NCBI RefSeq assembly: GCF_001187915.1
Contig: NZ_LGIU01000038.1
Coordinates: 1 to 64,000, forward strand
Length of the DNA: 64,000 nt
Origin: Arthrobacter sp. RIT-PI-e
Lineage (GTDB): Bacteria; Actinomycetota; Actinomycetes; Actinomycetales; Micrococcaceae
Reading direction: 5' to 3'
Part shown: positions 17,482 to 28,305 of the stretch, one piece after another
How positions within the stretch are numbered: the stretch's first letter is position 1
Layout of the letters: each line of letters opens with the position of its first letter
Made by a program: the position numbers and the translations under genes
Notes under the pieces: generated by a model
Told to the model about the DNA's origin: nothing
What the model saw: only the letters and a program-made list of their open reading frames with translations
The model's database searches: none

Positions 17482-17855
17482 TACAGATCCTTCCCTGATG
17501 ACTTGGCGATGCGGATGCGGACAACGCGCTCGCGGCCGTCGCGCTCGACGGTCTCGGTGCGGTACCCGACGCGCGTCGGCTTCTTGGTCTCGGGATCGAC
17601 GACGGCCACGTTGCTGATGTGCACCGGGGCCTCGACCACCTGGATCCCACCGGTGGTGGTGCCGCCCTGCGACTGCCCCGCCTTGGTGTGCTTGGTGATC
17701 CGGTTGATGCCCTCGACGAGCACGCGGTTGGACTCGGGGAACACCTTGAGGACCTTGCCCTGCTTGCCGCGGTCTCCGCCGCGCTCCTGCTTGGCCCCGG
17801 TGATGACCTGCACGAGGTCACCCTTCTTGATCTTGAGCTTTGTCTTCTGTGCCAT
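17481..17855 (-). CDS. rplX: 50S ribosomal protein L24
   Basis: Assembly-initiator protein at the exit-tunnel rim. 124 residues with the KOW motif in [29 protein letters not shown] (residues ~10–40), split here as [15 protein letters not shown] and [20 protein letters not shown]. Then INRITKHTK and [20 protein letters not shown] at 17855, 3 nt after rplN. Confidence 0.97.
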   Translation of the reverse strand: MAQKTKLKIKKGDLVQVITGAKQERGGDRGKQGKVLKVFPESNRVLVEGINRITKHTKAGQSQGGTTTGGIQVVEAPVHISNVAVVDPETKKPTRVGYRTETVERDGRERVVRIRIAKSSGKDL

Positions 17856-17858
17856 GGA

Positions 17859-18227
17859 CTACAGCACCTCCGGCGCCAGCGAGATGATCTTCATGAAACG
17901 CTTGTCGCGGAGCTCGCGACCGACAGGGCCGAAGATACGGGTACCGCGGGGGTCGCCGTCGTTCTTCAGGATCACTGCTGCGTTCTCGTCGAACTTGATG
18001 TAGGAACCGTCCGCGCGGCGGCGTTCCTTCTTGGTGCGGACGATGACCGCCTTGACGACATCACCCTTCTTGACGTTGCCGCCGGGGATCGCGTCCTTCA
18101 CGGTGGCGACGATGACGTCGCCGATGCCTGCGTAGCGGCGCCCGGATCCTCCGAGAACACGGATGGTCAAGATTTCCTTGGCCCCCGTGTTGTCGGCGAC
18201 CTTTAGCCGCGACTCCTGCTGAATCAC
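17859..18227 (-). CDS. rplN: 50S ribosomal protein L14
   Basis: Intersubunit-bridge protein. 122 residues: [68 protein letters not shown] and [14 protein letters not shown] at 18227. First gene of the spc unit; the preceding 326-nt spacer ends the S10 operon with a terminator. Confidence 0.98.
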   Translation of the reverse strand: MIQQESRLKVADNTGAKEILTIRVLGGSGRRYAGIGDVIVATVKDAIPGGNVKKGDVVKAVIVRTKKERRRADGSYIKFDENAAVILKNDGDPRGTRIFGPVGRELRDKRFMKIISLAPEVL

Positions 18228-18474
18228 TGATAACTCCTGTCGTCGCGCCGGTTCTCTCGTCGAGCCTTGCGGAACGGATATGGGTGGGCCCCGAGATACT
18301 GGTCCTCACCGACAGTGCGCGGGGCGCACGATCGTGCCTGGGAGCTGCACGGGACGGTGAACAAGATCATCGGGCTTTTGCCTATTTGCCCGGTGTGCGG
18401 GTCAACCCCGGAGGAGACCTCGTGAGGGCATGCGCCAGCCCACCAGACAGACAAGATTCACAGCATATCGCGGA

Positions 18475-18508
18475 AGGGCCCCGGACACGAAATCGTGTCC
18501 GGGGCCCT
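18475..18508 (-). terminator. Terminator of the S10 operon after rpsQ
   Basis: Perfect 16-bp inverted repeat (18475–18490 and 18493–18508) with a 2-nt loop, 45 nt after the rpsQ stop, in the 326-nt spacer 18228–18553. The rest of the spacer has no gene and should hold the spc promoter. TTGACC, upstream of an A-rich stretch, is a -35-like hexamer on the minus strand but lacks a good -10. Confidence 0.9.
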
Positions 18509-18553
18509 GCCGTGCGAGGTCCGGCGTACCGTTCCCGCTGCTGCTGCTCGGTG

Positions 18554-18865
18554 CTACTTGGCCTTCTCGATGACCTCGACCAGGCGCCACCGCTTGGTGG
18601 CGGACAGCGGACGGGTCTCGCTGATCAGGACCATGTCGCCGATGCCGGCGGTGTTCTGCTCGTCGTGCGCCTTGATCTTGGAGCTGCGACGGATCACCTT
18701 GCCGTACAGGCCGTGCTTCACGCGGTCCTCGACCTCGACCACGATGGTCTTCTGCATCTTGTCGGACACCACGTAGCCGCGGCGGACCTTGCGGTAGCCA
18801 CGCGAGTCGGCGCCGTGCACTGCCTTCTCGGTCCCGACGGTGGTCTCACTCTGCTGCTCACTCAT
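18554..18865 (-). CDS. rpsQ: 30S ribosomal protein S17
   Basis: Primary 16S rRNA 5'-domain binder. 103 residues: an N-terminal extension of ~25 residues, then the OB-fold [39 protein letters not shown] and [20 protein letters not shown]. The ATG overlaps the rpmC stop (ATGA). Last gene of the S10 operon. Confidence 0.98.
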   Translation of the reverse strand: MSEQQSETTVGTEKAVHGADSRGYRKVRRGYVVSDKMQKTIVVEVEDRVKHGLYGKVIRRSSKIKAHDEQNTAGIGDMVLISETRPLSATKRWRLVEVIEKAK

Positions 18866-19206
18866 TTGGCGTCCTCCTCAGAAGCCTCGGTGTCCGCGAC
18901 AGGTGCGTCCTTCGCGGAGGCCTTCTTGGCTTTCTTGGGTTTCTCCGCCTTCGCGGGCGCAGCTTCCTCGACGGGAGCTACGACCTCGGGGCGGATACCC
19001 AGTTCACGCTCACGCAGCACCGTGTAGATGCGGGCGATGTCGCGCTTGACCGAGCGAAGGCGCCCGTGACTCTCCAGCTGGCCGGTGGCCGACTGGAAGC
19101 GGAGGTTGAACAGCTCCTCCTTGGCCTTGCGCAGTTCTTCCACCAGACGATCCTTGTCGAAGCCGTCCAGCTGGTCCGATGCCAGTTCCTTTGAACCCAG
19201 AGCCAA
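18862..19206 (-). CDS. rpmC: 50S ribosomal protein L29 with charged C-terminal extension
   Basis: Exit-tunnel rim protein that contacts the signal recognition particle and trigger factor. 114 residues: the L29 helices ([40 protein letters not shown]) in residues ~5–70, then ~40 residues rich in Lys, Ala and Glu. The tail is typical of actinobacterial L29 and likely flexible. ATG at 19206, 2 nt after rplP. Confidence 0.97.
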   Translation of the reverse strand: MALGSKELASDQLDGFDKDRLVEELRKAKEELFNLRFQSATGQLESHGRLRSVKRDIARIYTVLRERELGIRPEVVAPVEEAAPAKAEKPKKAKKASAKDAPVADTEASEEDAK

Positions 19207-19208
19207 AA

Positions 19209-19625
19209 CTATTCACCACCCTCACGACGCACGATGCGTGCCTTCAACGGCAGCTTGTGGATCGCGAGGCGCAGGGCTTCGCGGGCTACCTCTTCGGAAA
19301 CACCGGAGAGTTCGAAGAGAACCCGTCCCGGCTTGACGTTGGCCACCCACCACTCGGGCGAACCCTTACCGGAACCCATGCGGGTCTCGGCGGGCTTCTT
19401 GGTCAACGGACGGTCCGGATAGATGTTGATCCAGACCTTGCCGCCACGCTTGATGTGGCGGGTCATGGCGATACGGGCGGACTCGATCTGCCGGTTGGTG
19501 ACGTATGCCGGGCTCAGCGCCTGGATACCCCACTCGCCGAAGCTGACCTCGGTACCGCCGGTTGCAGCGCCCGAGCGACCCGGGTGGTGCTGCTTGCGGA
19601 ACTTGACTCGACGTGGGATCAGCAT
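19209..19625 (-). CDS. rplP: 50S ribosomal protein L16
   Basis: Organises the A-site side of the peptidyl-transferase region. 138 residues: [79 protein letters not shown] and [21 protein letters not shown] at 19625 directly abuts the rpsC stop. Confidence 0.98.
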   Translation of the reverse strand: MLIPRRVKFRKQHHPGRSGAATGGTEVSFGEWGIQALSPAYVTNRQIESARIAMTRHIKRGGKVWINIYPDRPLTKKPAETRMGSGKGSPEWWVANVKPGRVLFELSGVSEEVAREALRLAIHKLPLKARIVRREGGE

Positions 19626-20462
19626 TTAAGCCTGTCCTCCTTCAGTCGCGGCTGCGGGAGCCGCGGCGGTCTCGGCGGGTGCCTGGGCACCCTGGCCCTC
19701 GGAGCGCTCGGGAGCACGACGACGACGGTCGCCACCGCGATCGGCGCCGGCGGGGCCACGGCCCGGCCGGTCCCCACCGCGGCCGCGGGAAGGAGCTGCA
19801 GCGGCCTGGGCCGCGAGTTCCTTCGCCGTGACGTCACCCTTGTAGATCCAGACCTTCACGCCGATGCGGCCGAAGGTGGTCTTCGCCTCGAAGAAGCCGT
19901 AGTCGATGTTGGCGCGGAGCGTGTGCAGGGGAACGCGTCCCTCGCGGTAGAACTCCGAACGGCTCATCTCGGCCCCGCCCAGACGACCGGAGCACTGGAC
20001 ACGGATGCCCTTGGCGCCGGCGCGCTGCGCGGACTGCATGGCCTTCTTCATGGCGCGGCGGAACGCCACGCGGGAGGAGAGCTGCTCCGCGATGCCCTGG
20101 GCCACCAGCTGCGCCTCGACCTCGGGGTTCTTGACCTCGAGGATGTTCAGCTGCACCTGCTTGCCGGTGAGCTTCTCGAGCTCGCCGCGGATGCGGTCGG
20201 CCTCTGCTCCGCGGCGGCCGATGACGATGCCCGGACGTGCCGTGTGGATGTCCACGCGGACGCGGTCACGGGTGCGCTCGATCTCGACCTTGGCGATGCC
20301 GGCCCGGTCCATGCCGGTGGACATCAGCTGACGGATCTTGATGTCCTCACGGACGAAGTCGCGGTAGCGCTGACCGGGCTTGTTGCTGTCGGCGAACCAG
20401 TGTGACCTGTGGTCGGTGGTGATGCCGAGTCGGAACCCGTGCGGGTTTACTTTCTGTCCCAC
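19626..20462 (-). CDS. rpsC: 30S ribosomal protein S3
   Basis: mRNA-entry protein with helicase activity. 278 residues: [22 protein letters not shown] domain with [19 protein letters not shown], then [20 protein letters not shown] and [12 protein letters not shown]. The C-terminal ~65 residues form an Arg/Gly and Ala/Glu-rich tail, common in Actinobacteria. GTG at 20462, directly after the rplV stop. Confidence 0.98.
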   Translation of the reverse strand: MGQKVNPHGFRLGITTDHRSHWFADSNKPGQRYRDFVREDIKIRQLMSTGMDRAGIAKVEIERTRDRVRVDIHTARPGIVIGRRGAEADRIRGELEKLTGKQVQLNILEVKNPEVEAQLVAQGIAEQLSSRVAFRRAMKKAMQSAQRAGAKGIRVQCSGRLGGAEMSRSEFYREGRVPLHTLRANIDYGFFEAKTTFGRIGVKVWIYKGDVTAKELAAQAAAAPSRGRGGDRPGRGPAGADRGGDRRRRAPERSEGQGAQAPAETAAAPAAATEGGQA

Positions 20463-20828
20463 TTAGCGGACCTCCACTTTCTCAGGGGTAGCGACGACAA
20501 CCGTGATGTGGCTGGTCCGCTTGTTGATGCGGAACGCGCGGCCCTGGGCACGCGGACGGAACCGCTTCATCGTGGGGCCTTCGTCAACGAATGCTTCGCT
20601 GATGATGAGGTTGTCCTCGTCGAAGGCGACGCCGTCACGGTCCGCGAGGACACGTGCGTTGGCGACGGCCGACTGGACCACCTTGAATACCGGCTCCGAA
20701 GCAACCTGTGGGGCAAACTTCAGAATAGCCAGAGCCTCGTTCGCCTGCTTACCACGAACAAGGTTGACGACGCGCCGGGCCTTCATAGGCGTTACGCGGA
20801 TATGACGCGCAATAGCCTTGGCTTCCAT
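20463..20828 (-). CDS. rplV: 50S ribosomal protein L22
   Basis: Extends into the exit tunnel; the macrolide-contacting hairpin is in its second half. 121 residues: [40 protein letters not shown] and [20 protein letters not shown], with no tunnel-loop insertion or deletion apparent. ATG at 20828. Confidence 0.98.
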   Translation of the reverse strand: MEAKAIARHIRVTPMKARRVVNLVRGKQANEALAILKFAPQVASEPVFKVVQSAVANARVLADRDGVAFDEDNLIISEAFVDEGPTMKRFRPRAQGRAFRINKRTSHITVVVATPEKVEVR

Positions 20829-20865
20829 TGCTTTCCTTCTCTCGTCTTAGCCGTAAGAGCAGCGC

Positions 20866-21147
20866 CTAGCGGCGCTTGCCCTTGCGGTCGTCCTTAACAT
20901 GGCCGCGGAAGGTCCGCGTCAGAGCGAACTCGCCGAGCTTGTGCCCGACCATCGACTCGGTGACGAACACCGGGATGTGCTTGCGTCCGTCGTGCACCGC
21001 GATCGTGTGACCGAGCATGTCGGGCACGATCATGGAGCGGCGTGACCAGGTCTTGATGACGTTCTTCGTACCCGATTCGTTCTCGCGAGTCACCTTCACA
21101 TAGAGGTGCTGGTCGACGAAGGGGCCTTTCTTCAGGCTGCGTGGCAT
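20866..21147 (-). CDS. rpsS: 30S ribosomal protein S19
   Basis: Head protein partnering S13. 93 residues: [54 protein letters not shown] and [22 protein letters not shown] at 21147, 12 nt after rplB. Confidence 0.98.
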   Translation of the reverse strand: MPRSLKKGPFVDQHLYVKVTRENESGTKNVIKTWSRRSMIVPDMLGHTIAVHDGRKHIPVFVTESMVGHKLGEFALTRTFRGHVKDDRKGKRR

Positions 21148-21159
21148 GTCTCCAGGCTC

Positions 21160-21999
21160 CTATCGCTTGTTCTTGCCGGAACGACGGCGACGCACGATGA
21201 GTGAGTCGCTCTCTTTGTTGGGGCGGCGCGTACGGCCCTCGGGCTTACCGTTCGGGTTGACCGGGTGACGTCCACCGGAGGTCTTGCCCTCACCACCACC
21301 GTGCGGGTGGTCCACCGGGTTCATGGCCACACCACGGACGGTCGGGCGGATGCCCTTCCAGCGGTTGCGGCCGGCCTTGCCCCAGTTGATGTTCGACTGC
21401 TCGGCGTTGCCGACCTCGCCGATCGTCGCGCGGCAGCGGACGTCCACGTTCCGGATCTCGCCGGAGGGCAGCCGCAGCTGGGCGAACCGGCCCTCCTTGG
21501 CGACGAGCTGCACCGATGCACCGGCGGAACGCGCCATCTTGGCGCCGCCACCGGGACGGAGCTCGACGGCATGGATGACGGTACCCACGGGGATGTTGCG
21601 CAGCGGCAGGTTGTTGCCCGGCTTGATGTCGGCACCGGCACCGGCCTCGACGAAGTCGCCCTGCTTGAGCTTGTTCGGCGCGACGATGTAGCGCTTCGTG
21701 CCGTCCACGTAGTGCAGCAGCGCGATGCGCGCGGTGCGGTTCGGGTCGTACTCGATCTCGGCCACGCGGGCGTCGACGCCGTCCTTGTCGTGACGACGGA
21801 AGTCGATCAGACGGTACTGGCGCTTGTGTCCACCACCCTTGTGGCGCGTGGTGATCTTACCGGTGTTGTTGCGTCCGCCCTTCTTGGGCAGGGGACGCAC
21901 CAGGGACTTCTCCGGCGTCGACCGGGTGATTTCTGCGAAGTCGGCGACGCTCGAGCCACGGCGGCCCGGCGTTGTCGGCTTGTATTTACGGATTCCCAT
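21160..21999 (-). CDS. rplB: 50S ribosomal protein L2
   Basis: Core 50S protein needed for peptidyl-transferase assembly. 279 residues: [57 protein letters not shown] and the universally conserved loop [20 protein letters not shown] (catalysis-related His in HPHGGG). ATG at 21999. Confidence 0.99.
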   Translation of the reverse strand: MGIRKYKPTTPGRRGSSVADFAEITRSTPEKSLVRPLPKKGGRNNTGKITTRHKGGGHKRQYRLIDFRRHDKDGVDARVAEIEYDPNRTARIALLHYVDGTKRYIVAPNKLKQGDFVEAGAGADIKPGNNLPLRNIPVGTVIHAVELRPGGGAKMARSAGASVQLVAKEGRFAQLRLPSGEIRNVDVRCRATIGEVGNAEQSNINWGKAGRNRWKGIRPTVRGVAMNPVDHPHGGGEGKTSGGRHPVNPNGKPEGRTRRPNKESDSLIVRRRRSGKNKR

Positions 22000-22030
22000 A
22001 ACTCAATTCCTCGTTAAAGTGGTCTCCGCC

Positions 22031-22336
22031 CTAGGAGAGCGGACCGCCGAAGATGTCGATCGAGCCCTCTTTGAGGGACACGATGGCACGCTTGGTGCCC
22101 TTGCGCTGACCCCAGCCGAACTTGGTGCGCTTGCGCTTACCGACCCGGTTGATGGTGTTGATGGAGTCGACCTTCACGGAGAAGATCTTCTCGACCGCCA
22201 GCTTGATCTCTTCCTTGTTCGACCGAGGGTCGACCAGGAAGGTGTACTTGCCCTCGTCGATCAGGCCGTAGCTCTTCTCCGACACGACGGGTGCGATGAC
22301 GACGTCGCGCGGATCCTTTGCGATGCTGCCGCTCAC
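22031..22336 (-). CDS. rplW: 50S ribosomal protein L23
   Basis: Docking site for trigger factor and SRP at the tunnel exit. 101 residues: [40 protein letters not shown] and the basic [23 protein letters not shown] at 22336 overlaps the rplD stop (GTGA). Confidence 0.97.
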   Translation of the reverse strand: MSGSIAKDPRDVVIAPVVSEKSYGLIDEGKYTFLVDPRSNKEEIKLAVEKIFSVKVDSINTINRVGKRKRTKFGWGQRKGTKRAIVSLKEGSIDIFGGPLS

Positions 22337-22956
22337 TTGGCATCCTCCTCGGAGATGACGTCGACCGAACCCACGAACTGGTCGTAGGCGGCCTTGGTGA
22401 AGATCACGTCGTCGGAGACCAGCACGTCGTACGTGTTGAGCTGGTCCACATAGAGGACGTGTACCGCGGGGACGTTGCGCACGGAGAGCGCGGCGACGTC
22501 GTTGGCGCGCTCGATCACCACGAGCAGGCGGGGCCGCTCGGAGATCGCGCGCAGGGTCTCGATGGCACCCTTGGTGGACGGCTTGTCGCCGGTCACCAGG
22601 GACTCGAGGACGTGGATGCGGCCGTTGCGGGCCCGGTCGGAGAGGGCTCCGCGCAGGGCGGCGGCCTTCATCTTCTTGGGGGTGCGCTGGCTGTAGTCAC
22701 GCGGGGTGGGTCCGTGGACCACGCCACCACCGGTCATGTGGGGAGCGCGGATCGAGCCCTGGCGGGCGCGACCGGTTCCCTTCTGCTTGAACGGCTTGCG
22801 GCCTGCGCCACTGACCTCGGCGCGGGTCTTCGTCTTGTGCGTACCCTGGCGGGCGGCAGCGAGCTGGGCGACGACGACCTGGTGCAGCAGCGGCACGTTG
22901 GTCTGTGCGTCGAAGATCTCCGCGGGGAGATCTACCTGTACTGGATTGGCAGCCAT
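22333..22956 (-). CDS. rplD: 50S ribosomal protein L4
   Basis: Tunnel protein; in E. coli also the autogenous repressor of the S10 operon. 207 residues: [20 protein letters not shown], the tunnel-loop basic segment [40 protein letters not shown] and the Rossmann-like C-terminal half. ATG at 22956. Confidence 0.98.
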   Translation of the reverse strand: MAANPVQVDLPAEIFDAQTNVPLLHQVVVAQLAAARQGTHKTKTRAEVSGAGRKPFKQKGTGRARQGSIRAPHMTGGGVVHGPTPRDYSQRTPKKMKAAALRGALSDRARNGRIHVLESLVTGDKPSTKGAIETLRAISERPRLLVVIERANDVAALSVRNVPAVHVLYVDQLNTYDVLVSDDVIFTKAAYDQFVGSVDVISEEDAK

Positions 22957-22960
22957 GTGG

Positions 22961-23617
22961 CTATGCTCCCTTCACGGCGGTGCGTACGAGGACGACCTGG
23001 CCGCGGGCGCCGGGAACGGCGCCCTTGATCAGCAGCAGCGACTTCTCGGCGTCGACGGCGTGGACCCGGAGGTTCAGCGTGGTCTGACGGACGGCGCCCA
23101 TACGGCCCGCCATCTTCATTCCACGGAAGACGCGGCTGGGGGTGGATGCTCCACCGATGGAACCGGGCTTGCGGTGGTTCTTGTGCGCACCGTGCGAGGC
23201 ACCCACGCCGTGGAACCCGTGGCGCTTCATGACACCGGCGAAGCCCTTGCCCTTGGTGGTGCCGATGACGTCGACCGTCTGACCGGCCTCGAACATCTCG
23301 ACGGAGAGCTCCTGACCGAGCGAGTAGGACTCGGCGTCGGAGGTGCGCAGCTCGACGACGTGACGGCGGGGCGTGACGCCTGCCTTCTCGAAATGCCCGG
23401 CGAGCGGCTTGGTGACCTTGCGGGGGTCGATCTGACCGAAGCCGATCTGCACGGCGGTGTAGCCGTCCTTCTCGGCCTCGAGGAGCTGGGTGACGACGTT
23501 GGAGTCGGCCTGCACCACGGTGACCGGGATCAGGATGTTGTTCTCGTCCCAGACCTGGGTCATGCCGAGCTTGATGCCCAGCAGGCCCTTGACCTGGCGT
23601 GTAAGTGAAGTAGACAT
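22961..23617 (-). CDS. rplC: 50S ribosomal protein L3
   Basis: Assembly initiator near the peptidyl-transferase centre. 218 residues: [69 protein letters not shown] (methylated Gln position follows) and [22 protein letters not shown] at 23617. Confidence 0.98.
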   Translation of the reverse strand: MSTSLTRQVKGLLGIKLGMTQVWDENNILIPVTVVQADSNVVTQLLEAEKDGYTAVQIGFGQIDPRKVTKPLAGHFEKAGVTPRRHVVELRTSDAESYSLGQELSVEMFEAGQTVDVIGTTKGKGFAGVMKRHGFHGVGASHGAHKNHRKPGSIGGASTPSRVFRGMKMAGRMGAVRQTTLNLRVHAVDAEKSLLLIKGAVPGARGQVVLVRTAVKGA

Positions 23618-23633
23618 GTGTATCCGCTCTCCC

Positions 23634-23942
23634 CTACAGCTTGATCTCGATGTTCACGTCCGCCGGCAGATCGAGACGCATCAGCGAATCGACGGCCTTG
23701 GGCGTGGGGTCAATGATGTCGATCAGACGCTTGTGAGTCCGCATTTCGAAGTGCTCACGGCTGTCCTTGTACTTGTGCGGGGACCGGATGACAACGAAAA
23801 CGTTCTTCTCCGTGGGCAGGGGCACGGGGCCCACTACCGTTGCGCCTGCGCGCGTCACCGTCTCAACGATCTTCCGTGCTGACACGTCGATGACCTCGTG
23901 GTCGTACGACTTCAGCCGGATGCGGATTTTTTGTCCCGCCAT
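23634..23942 (-). CDS. rpsJ: 30S ribosomal protein S10
   Basis: Head protein, also NusE of antitermination complexes. 102 residues: [59 protein letters not shown] and [15 protein letters not shown] at 23942. First gene of the S10 operon. Confidence 0.99.
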   Translation of the reverse strand: MAGQKIRIRLKSYDHEVIDVSARKIVETVTRAGATVVGPVPLPTEKNVFVVIRSPHKYKDSREHFEMRTHKRLIDIIDPTPKAVDSLMRLDLPADVNIEIKL

Positions 23943-24374
23943 GGCGTCTCGACTCTCTCTCTACACAACTGCCGGGGCAGTCTGGGTACGTACGTGCATG
24001 TGCTGCGTCCGTTGTACGACGCTCCCTCGACAGGCTGAATCCGGACGGATCCGGGTTCCTCACCCTGTGAGGGCTCCGACCCCCGCGCTCGGGCGTGTCG
24101 CGCTTTGTGGTGAAAACCACTACCGAGATACACACACGATCCACTGTTCCGGACGAGCCGGACGGGGTGGGTTCTGTTTTCTGGGCCGACCTCGCGATGG
24201 ACCCGATCCCTGCATCAGGCATTATCCTGACCGGGATGGGACCGCTGATCGCGCGCATCAGCACTTGAACAACTTCTCCAGTGTGGCAGATCGCCGGGTC
24301 GAATGCGAACCGGCCTCGGGACGTACGCCGTGACATCGGCCACGGGGAACACCGGGGCGTGGACCGGCAGGCGG
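23943..24374 (-). promoter_or_regulatory. Gene-free 432-nt spacer upstream of rpsJ (S10 promoter/leader region)
   Basis: No gene is seen here. Minus-strand GATAAT (24226–24221) is a good -10 without a clear -35. It lies in the loop of an imperfect hairpin (24202–24240; arms CCCGATCCC and GGGATGGG with inner TCAGG/CCTGA), which could instead be the end of the upstream membrane-protein transcript. The leader holds small hairpins (CCTCA/TGAGG near 24060) and could carry S10-operon control; I recognise no known leader. Confidence 0.35.
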
Positions 24375-27300
24375 TCAGGACGCCGGTCCGCGCGTCTGGC
24401 CGTTGAGCTTCCACACGGCGAACGCGAGCAATGCCAGCGCGGCGACGGTGAGCAGGAGGAACGTGTACCCGCGCAGGAACCACACCAGGGCCAGGACGAT
24501 GCCGACGGCACCCCAGGCGCTGAAGAGCCTGCGGGACAGCGCGACCCCGGCGGCCAGCAGCAGCACGTGCCCGCACAGGGACCACACCTGTGCACCCGCG
24601 CTCCCGCCGACGACGGTCAGCAGGCCGGTGCACGAGAGCACGGTCCCCGACGCGGCCAGCCGGACGGACCCGCGCCCGGCGGCACCGCGCAGGAAGGAGG
24701 ATGCCGCGAGGACCGCGAACGCCACCGCCCACCACTGGGCCGCCCAGAAGAGACCGATGCCGTCCGAGACCACCCAGGTGATGCGCTGCACCGCGGCCAC
24801 CAGCACGAGGAACACCGCTTCGGCCGCAGCCGGCCGAACGGCCGCGGGGACCTCGCGCAGGGCGAGGAGCGCCACCGTTCCCAGGACCACCGAGCCGGCC
24901 ACGGCCTCCTGATCGGGGACCATGGCGGTCAGGGCCGCCGCTGCGGCCCACGAGAGCGCCGCCGTCCCGAGGATCCGGTGGCGTAGTTCGTGCCGATCGC
25001 CCGCGGGCAGGAGCTGCCGGGCGAGGTACAGGAGAACGGCGGCGAGCACGGCGCCGAGGAGCAGGCGCAGCACCGCCGATCCCGGCGGACCTCCCGCCCC
25101 CCGGGTGACCTCCTCCACGAAGGCCGCGGACAGGACGACGACCGCGAGTGCTGCTGCTGCATCGAGCCAGGCGATCGCCTCGCGCCGCGAGAGGGCGAAG
25201 CCGGCACCGGCGACCGCCGCCGTGACGAGGACTCGATCCCACCCGCCGTCCGGGAACGCGAGGATGCATGCCTCGAGGGCGAAGAGCGCGGCACCTCCGT
25301 GGATCGGCGGTCCGTGCCGTTCGCCGGCAGGGCGGAGGCGGAGGGCCACCAGGACGAGCAGGCAGGCCGCCGCCACCAGCGCTCCGCCTTCCGGCGCCAG
25401 CGGCGCGCGGACCAGCCATCCCGCCGGCGCGGTGTCCACCGCTCCCGAGAGGACGGCGATCACGGCAGCGAGGGCGTACAGGGCGGGATAGGCGGCGGAG
25501 TCCCTGCGCTGCACCGCGAACAGGACCACGGAGACGACGAGGAGGAGTGCCAGGTGGGCGACGATCACCCCGAGCCGGACCGTCGGGCCTGCCAGCACGC
25601 CGTACACCAGGGGCAGCGCAGCGAGCACCGCGGTACTCAGCCAGACCGACGACGACTGCAGGCCGAGATCGCGGAGGCGCCTGCGCAGGATCACACGGAC
25701 GATCTCCTGCAGTGCGATCCCTCCGGCGACGACGGTCAGCACCTGGTGCACGTCCGGGTCCAGGTCCGCGGAGACGAGTGCGGGGAGGACGGTGAAGGCG
25801 ATCTGCGCGGTGAGCAGGTATCCGCCGCGCCGCCGGTGATCGATGGAGCGGCGCGCCGTGAGCCCGGCATGCAGGACGACGGCGATCAGCAGGACCTCGT
25901 ACGAGCGGTACCCGGAGCCTGCCACGGCACAGGCGAGAGCCGCGGCGAGCAATGAGACGGGGGCGATCCCCCCGACGTCCCGGGCGCGCAGCACCGCCGA
26001 CCGGGTACCGATCCCGTACTGCCGACCGGCCGGTGGCCCGGAGCGGTCCGCGGGTCGGGCCGAGGGGTCCTCCACCTCGCCCGCCGCGCCCCCTGCTGCA
26101 CTGCCAGGGATCCCGGGCGCTCCGGCAGGCGACGGTGGTCGGAGCGCCGTCCCCTCGTCCGCCAGGGGCAGCGCGAGTGTGGTCAGGACGCCCGCGGCCA
26201 CGGTGCTCCAGATGGCGACCGCCGCGACCGGTCCCGCCCCGGCCGCCGTGGCGAGCACGACCGTCGCCACCAGCGACACACCGCTCGAGGCCGCGATGAC
26301 CCAGGGGCTGTGGGCGGTCCCCCGCGCTCGCCGCACGCGCACCACCTCGGCCAGCTGGTTCACGACGGCCGCGAGCACGAGGGCGAGGACGGCCGGCTCC
26401 CCCAGCCGGCCACCGGTCAGCTCCGGTGCACGCAGGTGTACCAGGACCATGAGCGGTGCGAGCAGGACGCCGCCCGCCCGTGCGGCGAGGAGGAACTTCT
26501 CGCGCAGCCCACCGGTGGAGGTCCTGGCGCGCACCACCAGGAAGCCGACGATCAGCGCCACCACGAGCTCGGTGCGCCACGGGGTCTCCCCCGGCGTGGT
26601 GGTCCCGAGCAGGAGACCCGGCAGCACCGACGCCTCCGCGGCCCCCCTGAGATGCACCGCGACCCACATCCCGAGAAGCAGCACGAGGAGCACGGGGACG
26701 AGGACGTCGGGGCGGTCCCCCCACCCGGCACCGCGTGACCACCCGATCACGACGACGGCGGCCAGGGCGGTGATGGCTGTGAGGGCGAAGGTCACCAGGA
26801 CGTCCCACCGGTACCGCGCTGCCCCGCGCTCCTCCGCGGCCATCTCACCGACGGGTGGAGGTCCGATGGCGGGGCTCGTGGGGGTGGAGTCGGTCCTGAC
26901 GGGGTTCGTGTCGGACGCCGCCGTGCCCGGGGTGAGGAGGCGCCGCAGCGGTGCCGACAGGACCAGCGCCGCAGCCACCTGCAGGGCGAGGCCGAGGGCC
27001 GGCACCAGGGCCGCCCACGCGAACGGCAGGTCCAGCGCGGCTGCGACGAGGACGATCGCCACCACGACGACGAGACGCCCCGCGTAGAGGTGCTCGATCC
27101 TCCGCACCGGGACGAACACCAGCAGGGAGGCGTAGTAGACGCTCGCCACGACCCACAGGAGGGCGCGCTCGCCCGGTCCCAGGACGCCGCCGAGCAGGAG
27201 GGAGGCACCCAGTGCCAGCGGGGTCAGGACGCGGTGCGCGTCGAGCACGGCCCGTGTGAGGATCTCGGGCATCCATCGGGGAGCAGGATGGGCCAGGACC

Positions 27301-28184
27301 GCGAGCAGCGCGGCCACACCGACGGAGCAGGTGAAGTACCAGATCAGTGCGCCGCCGATCAGCGACACCGAGGACAGCGCGATGGACAGGAAGAACGGGA
27401 GGCTGAGGTACGCGACCACCCGGCTCTGCAGGCGCACGGCGGCGAGGAGGTAGGCCACCGTGCCGAGCACCGCCGTGCCGAACCAGGCCGACGGGCCCTC
27501 ACCGGTCAGGACCCCGAACAGGAGGCCCGCCACCGGCAGCAGGGCGAGACCCGTGCCGGTGAAGGCGACGGCCGCCGGACGCAGCCGTGGCAGTCGGGAA
27601 TGGAGGACCAGGCCACCGAGGTAGAACACCGCAACGACGGCACAGATCGTGACCGCCCGTGCAGGGCCGGGAACCGCCGCCCCGATGAACAGACCGGCCG
27701 CGGCCACGAGCAGGAGGCTCGCGGAGTAGAGGGCGATGTTGATGCTCCGAAGGTCTCGTGCGGCCTTCGTGGCGGCCTGCTCGGCGGGCGACGGCGCGGG
27801 GCCACCCTCCCCTGCCACTGCCGGCGGTGCAGGACGACCGGCCGGCGCCGGAGCACCGTCGTCCGCTGACGACGTCGGGAATCCACCGGTAGAGGAGGGC
27901 GGGAGCACGGCGCTCGGTGGGTGGCCCGACTGCACGGAGCCGCTCCCCACGTCCCGCGCACCCGGTACCGCCTGCAGCTCCCGCGCCTGGAGGCCGGCCC
28001 TGTACCCGGCGTCGTACCCCTCCTCGTACACGGCGGCCGGAGGAGGGACGTCCCGTGGCCGGCTCGACGAGCGTCGGACGCTGCGTGCCCCGAGGAACCA
28101 TCCGATGCCGGTGAACGCGCCCAGCACCGCCAGGACGAACAGCAGTACCACGCCCATCGCACTCCCCCGGGTCGGGCGCATCAT
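24375..28184 (-). CDS. Very large polytopic membrane protein, 1269 aa, function unknown
   Basis: An N-terminal membrane helix ([20 protein letters not shown], residues ~10–30) is followed by a Pro/Ala/Ser-rich soluble stretch to ~150. About thirty hydrophobic helices then run to the end, broken by two flexible Pro/Thr/Gly-rich loops near residues ~430 and ~690. There is no transporter, kinase or glycosyltransferase motif that I can name; the layout recalls actinobacterial DUF2339/SCO7613-like membrane proteins, which is a weak guess. ATG at 28184 has GAAGG upstream; the ATG at 28157 with GGGGGAG is an alternative. It sits between tuf and rpsJ on the same strand, behind the tuf terminator boundary. 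Confidence 0.8.
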   Translation of the reverse strand: MMRPTRGSAMGVVLLFVLAVLGAFTGIGWFLGARSVRRSSSRPRDVPPPAAVYEEGYDAGYRAGLQARELQAVPGARDVGSGSVQSGHPPSAVLPPSSTGGFPTSSADDGAPAPAGRPAPPAVAGEGGPAPSPAEQAATKAARDLRSINIALYSASLLLVAAAGLFIGAAVPGPARAVTICAVVAVFYLGGLVLHSRLPRLRPAAVAFTGTGLALLPVAGLLFGVLTGEGPSAWFGTAVLGTVAYLLAAVRLQSRVVAYLSLPFFLSIALSSVSLIGGALIWYFTCSVGVAALLAVLAHPAPRWMPEILTRAVLDAHRVLTPLALGASLLLGGVLGPGERALLWVVASVYYASLLVFVPVRRIEHLYAGRLVVVVAIVLVAAALDLPFAWAALVPALGLALQVAAALVLSAPLRRLLTPGTAASDTNPVRTDSTPTSPAIGPPPVGEMAAEERGAARYRWDVLVTFALTAITALAAVVVIGWSRGAGWGDRPDVLVPVLLVLLLGMWVAVHLRGAAEASVLPGLLLGTTTPGETPWRTELVVALIVGFLVVRARTSTGGLREKFLLAARAGGVLLAPLMVLVHLRAPELTGGRLGEPAVLALVLAAVVNQLAEVVRVRRARGTAHSPWVIAASSGVSLVATVVLATAAGAGPVAAVAIWSTVAAGVLTTLALPLADEGTALRPPSPAGAPGIPGSAAGGAAGEVEDPSARPADRSGPPAGRQYGIGTRSAVLRARDVGGIAPVSLLAAALACAVAGSGYRSYEVLLIAVVLHAGLTARRSIDHRRRGGYLLTAQIAFTVLPALVSADLDPDVHQVLTVVAGGIALQEIVRVILRRRLRDLGLQSSSVWLSTAVLAALPLVYGVLAGPTVRLGVIVAHLALLLVVSVVLFAVQRRDSAAYPALYALAAVIAVLSGAVDTAPAGWLVRAPLAPEGGALVAAACLLVLVALRLRPAGERHGPPIHGGAALFALEACILAFPDGGWDRVLVTAAVAGAGFALSRREAIAWLDAAAALAVVVLSAAFVEEVTRGAGGPPGSAVLRLLLGAVLAAVLLYLARQLLPAGDRHELRHRILGTAALSWAAAAALTAMVPDQEAVAGSVVLGTVALLALREVPAAVRPAAAEAVFLVLVAAVQRITWVVSDGIGLFWAAQWWAVAFAVLAASSFLRGAAGRGSVRLAASGTVLSCTGLLTVVGGSAGAQVWSLCGHVLLLAAGVALSRRLFSAWGAVGIVLALVWFLRGYTFLLLTVAALALLAFAVWKLNGQTRGPAS

Positions 28185-28233
28185 CCGCGCACCTTCCGGC
28201 CAGTGTAGGGGTTCGTGCGTCCGTGGACACGGA

Positions 28234-28263
28234 AGAGCCCCCGCTGTGGACAGCGGGGGCTCT
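28234..28263 (-). terminator. Terminator of tuf
   Basis: Perfect 14-bp inverted repeat (28234–28247 / 28250–28263), 2-nt loop, 42 nt after the tuf stop and ~50 nt before the start of the membrane-protein gene. Confidence 0.85.
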
Positions 28264-28305
28264 CTCGGGTGTCACCGGTTCACACCGGCGACGGGTGGAG
28301 CAGGG

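Noticed and set aside
23863-26808. 981-codon minus-strand frame overlapping the large membrane protein
   Set aside because: Arg/Gly/Pro-rich out-of-frame reading; the 1269-residue frame has clear membrane helices and normal codon use.
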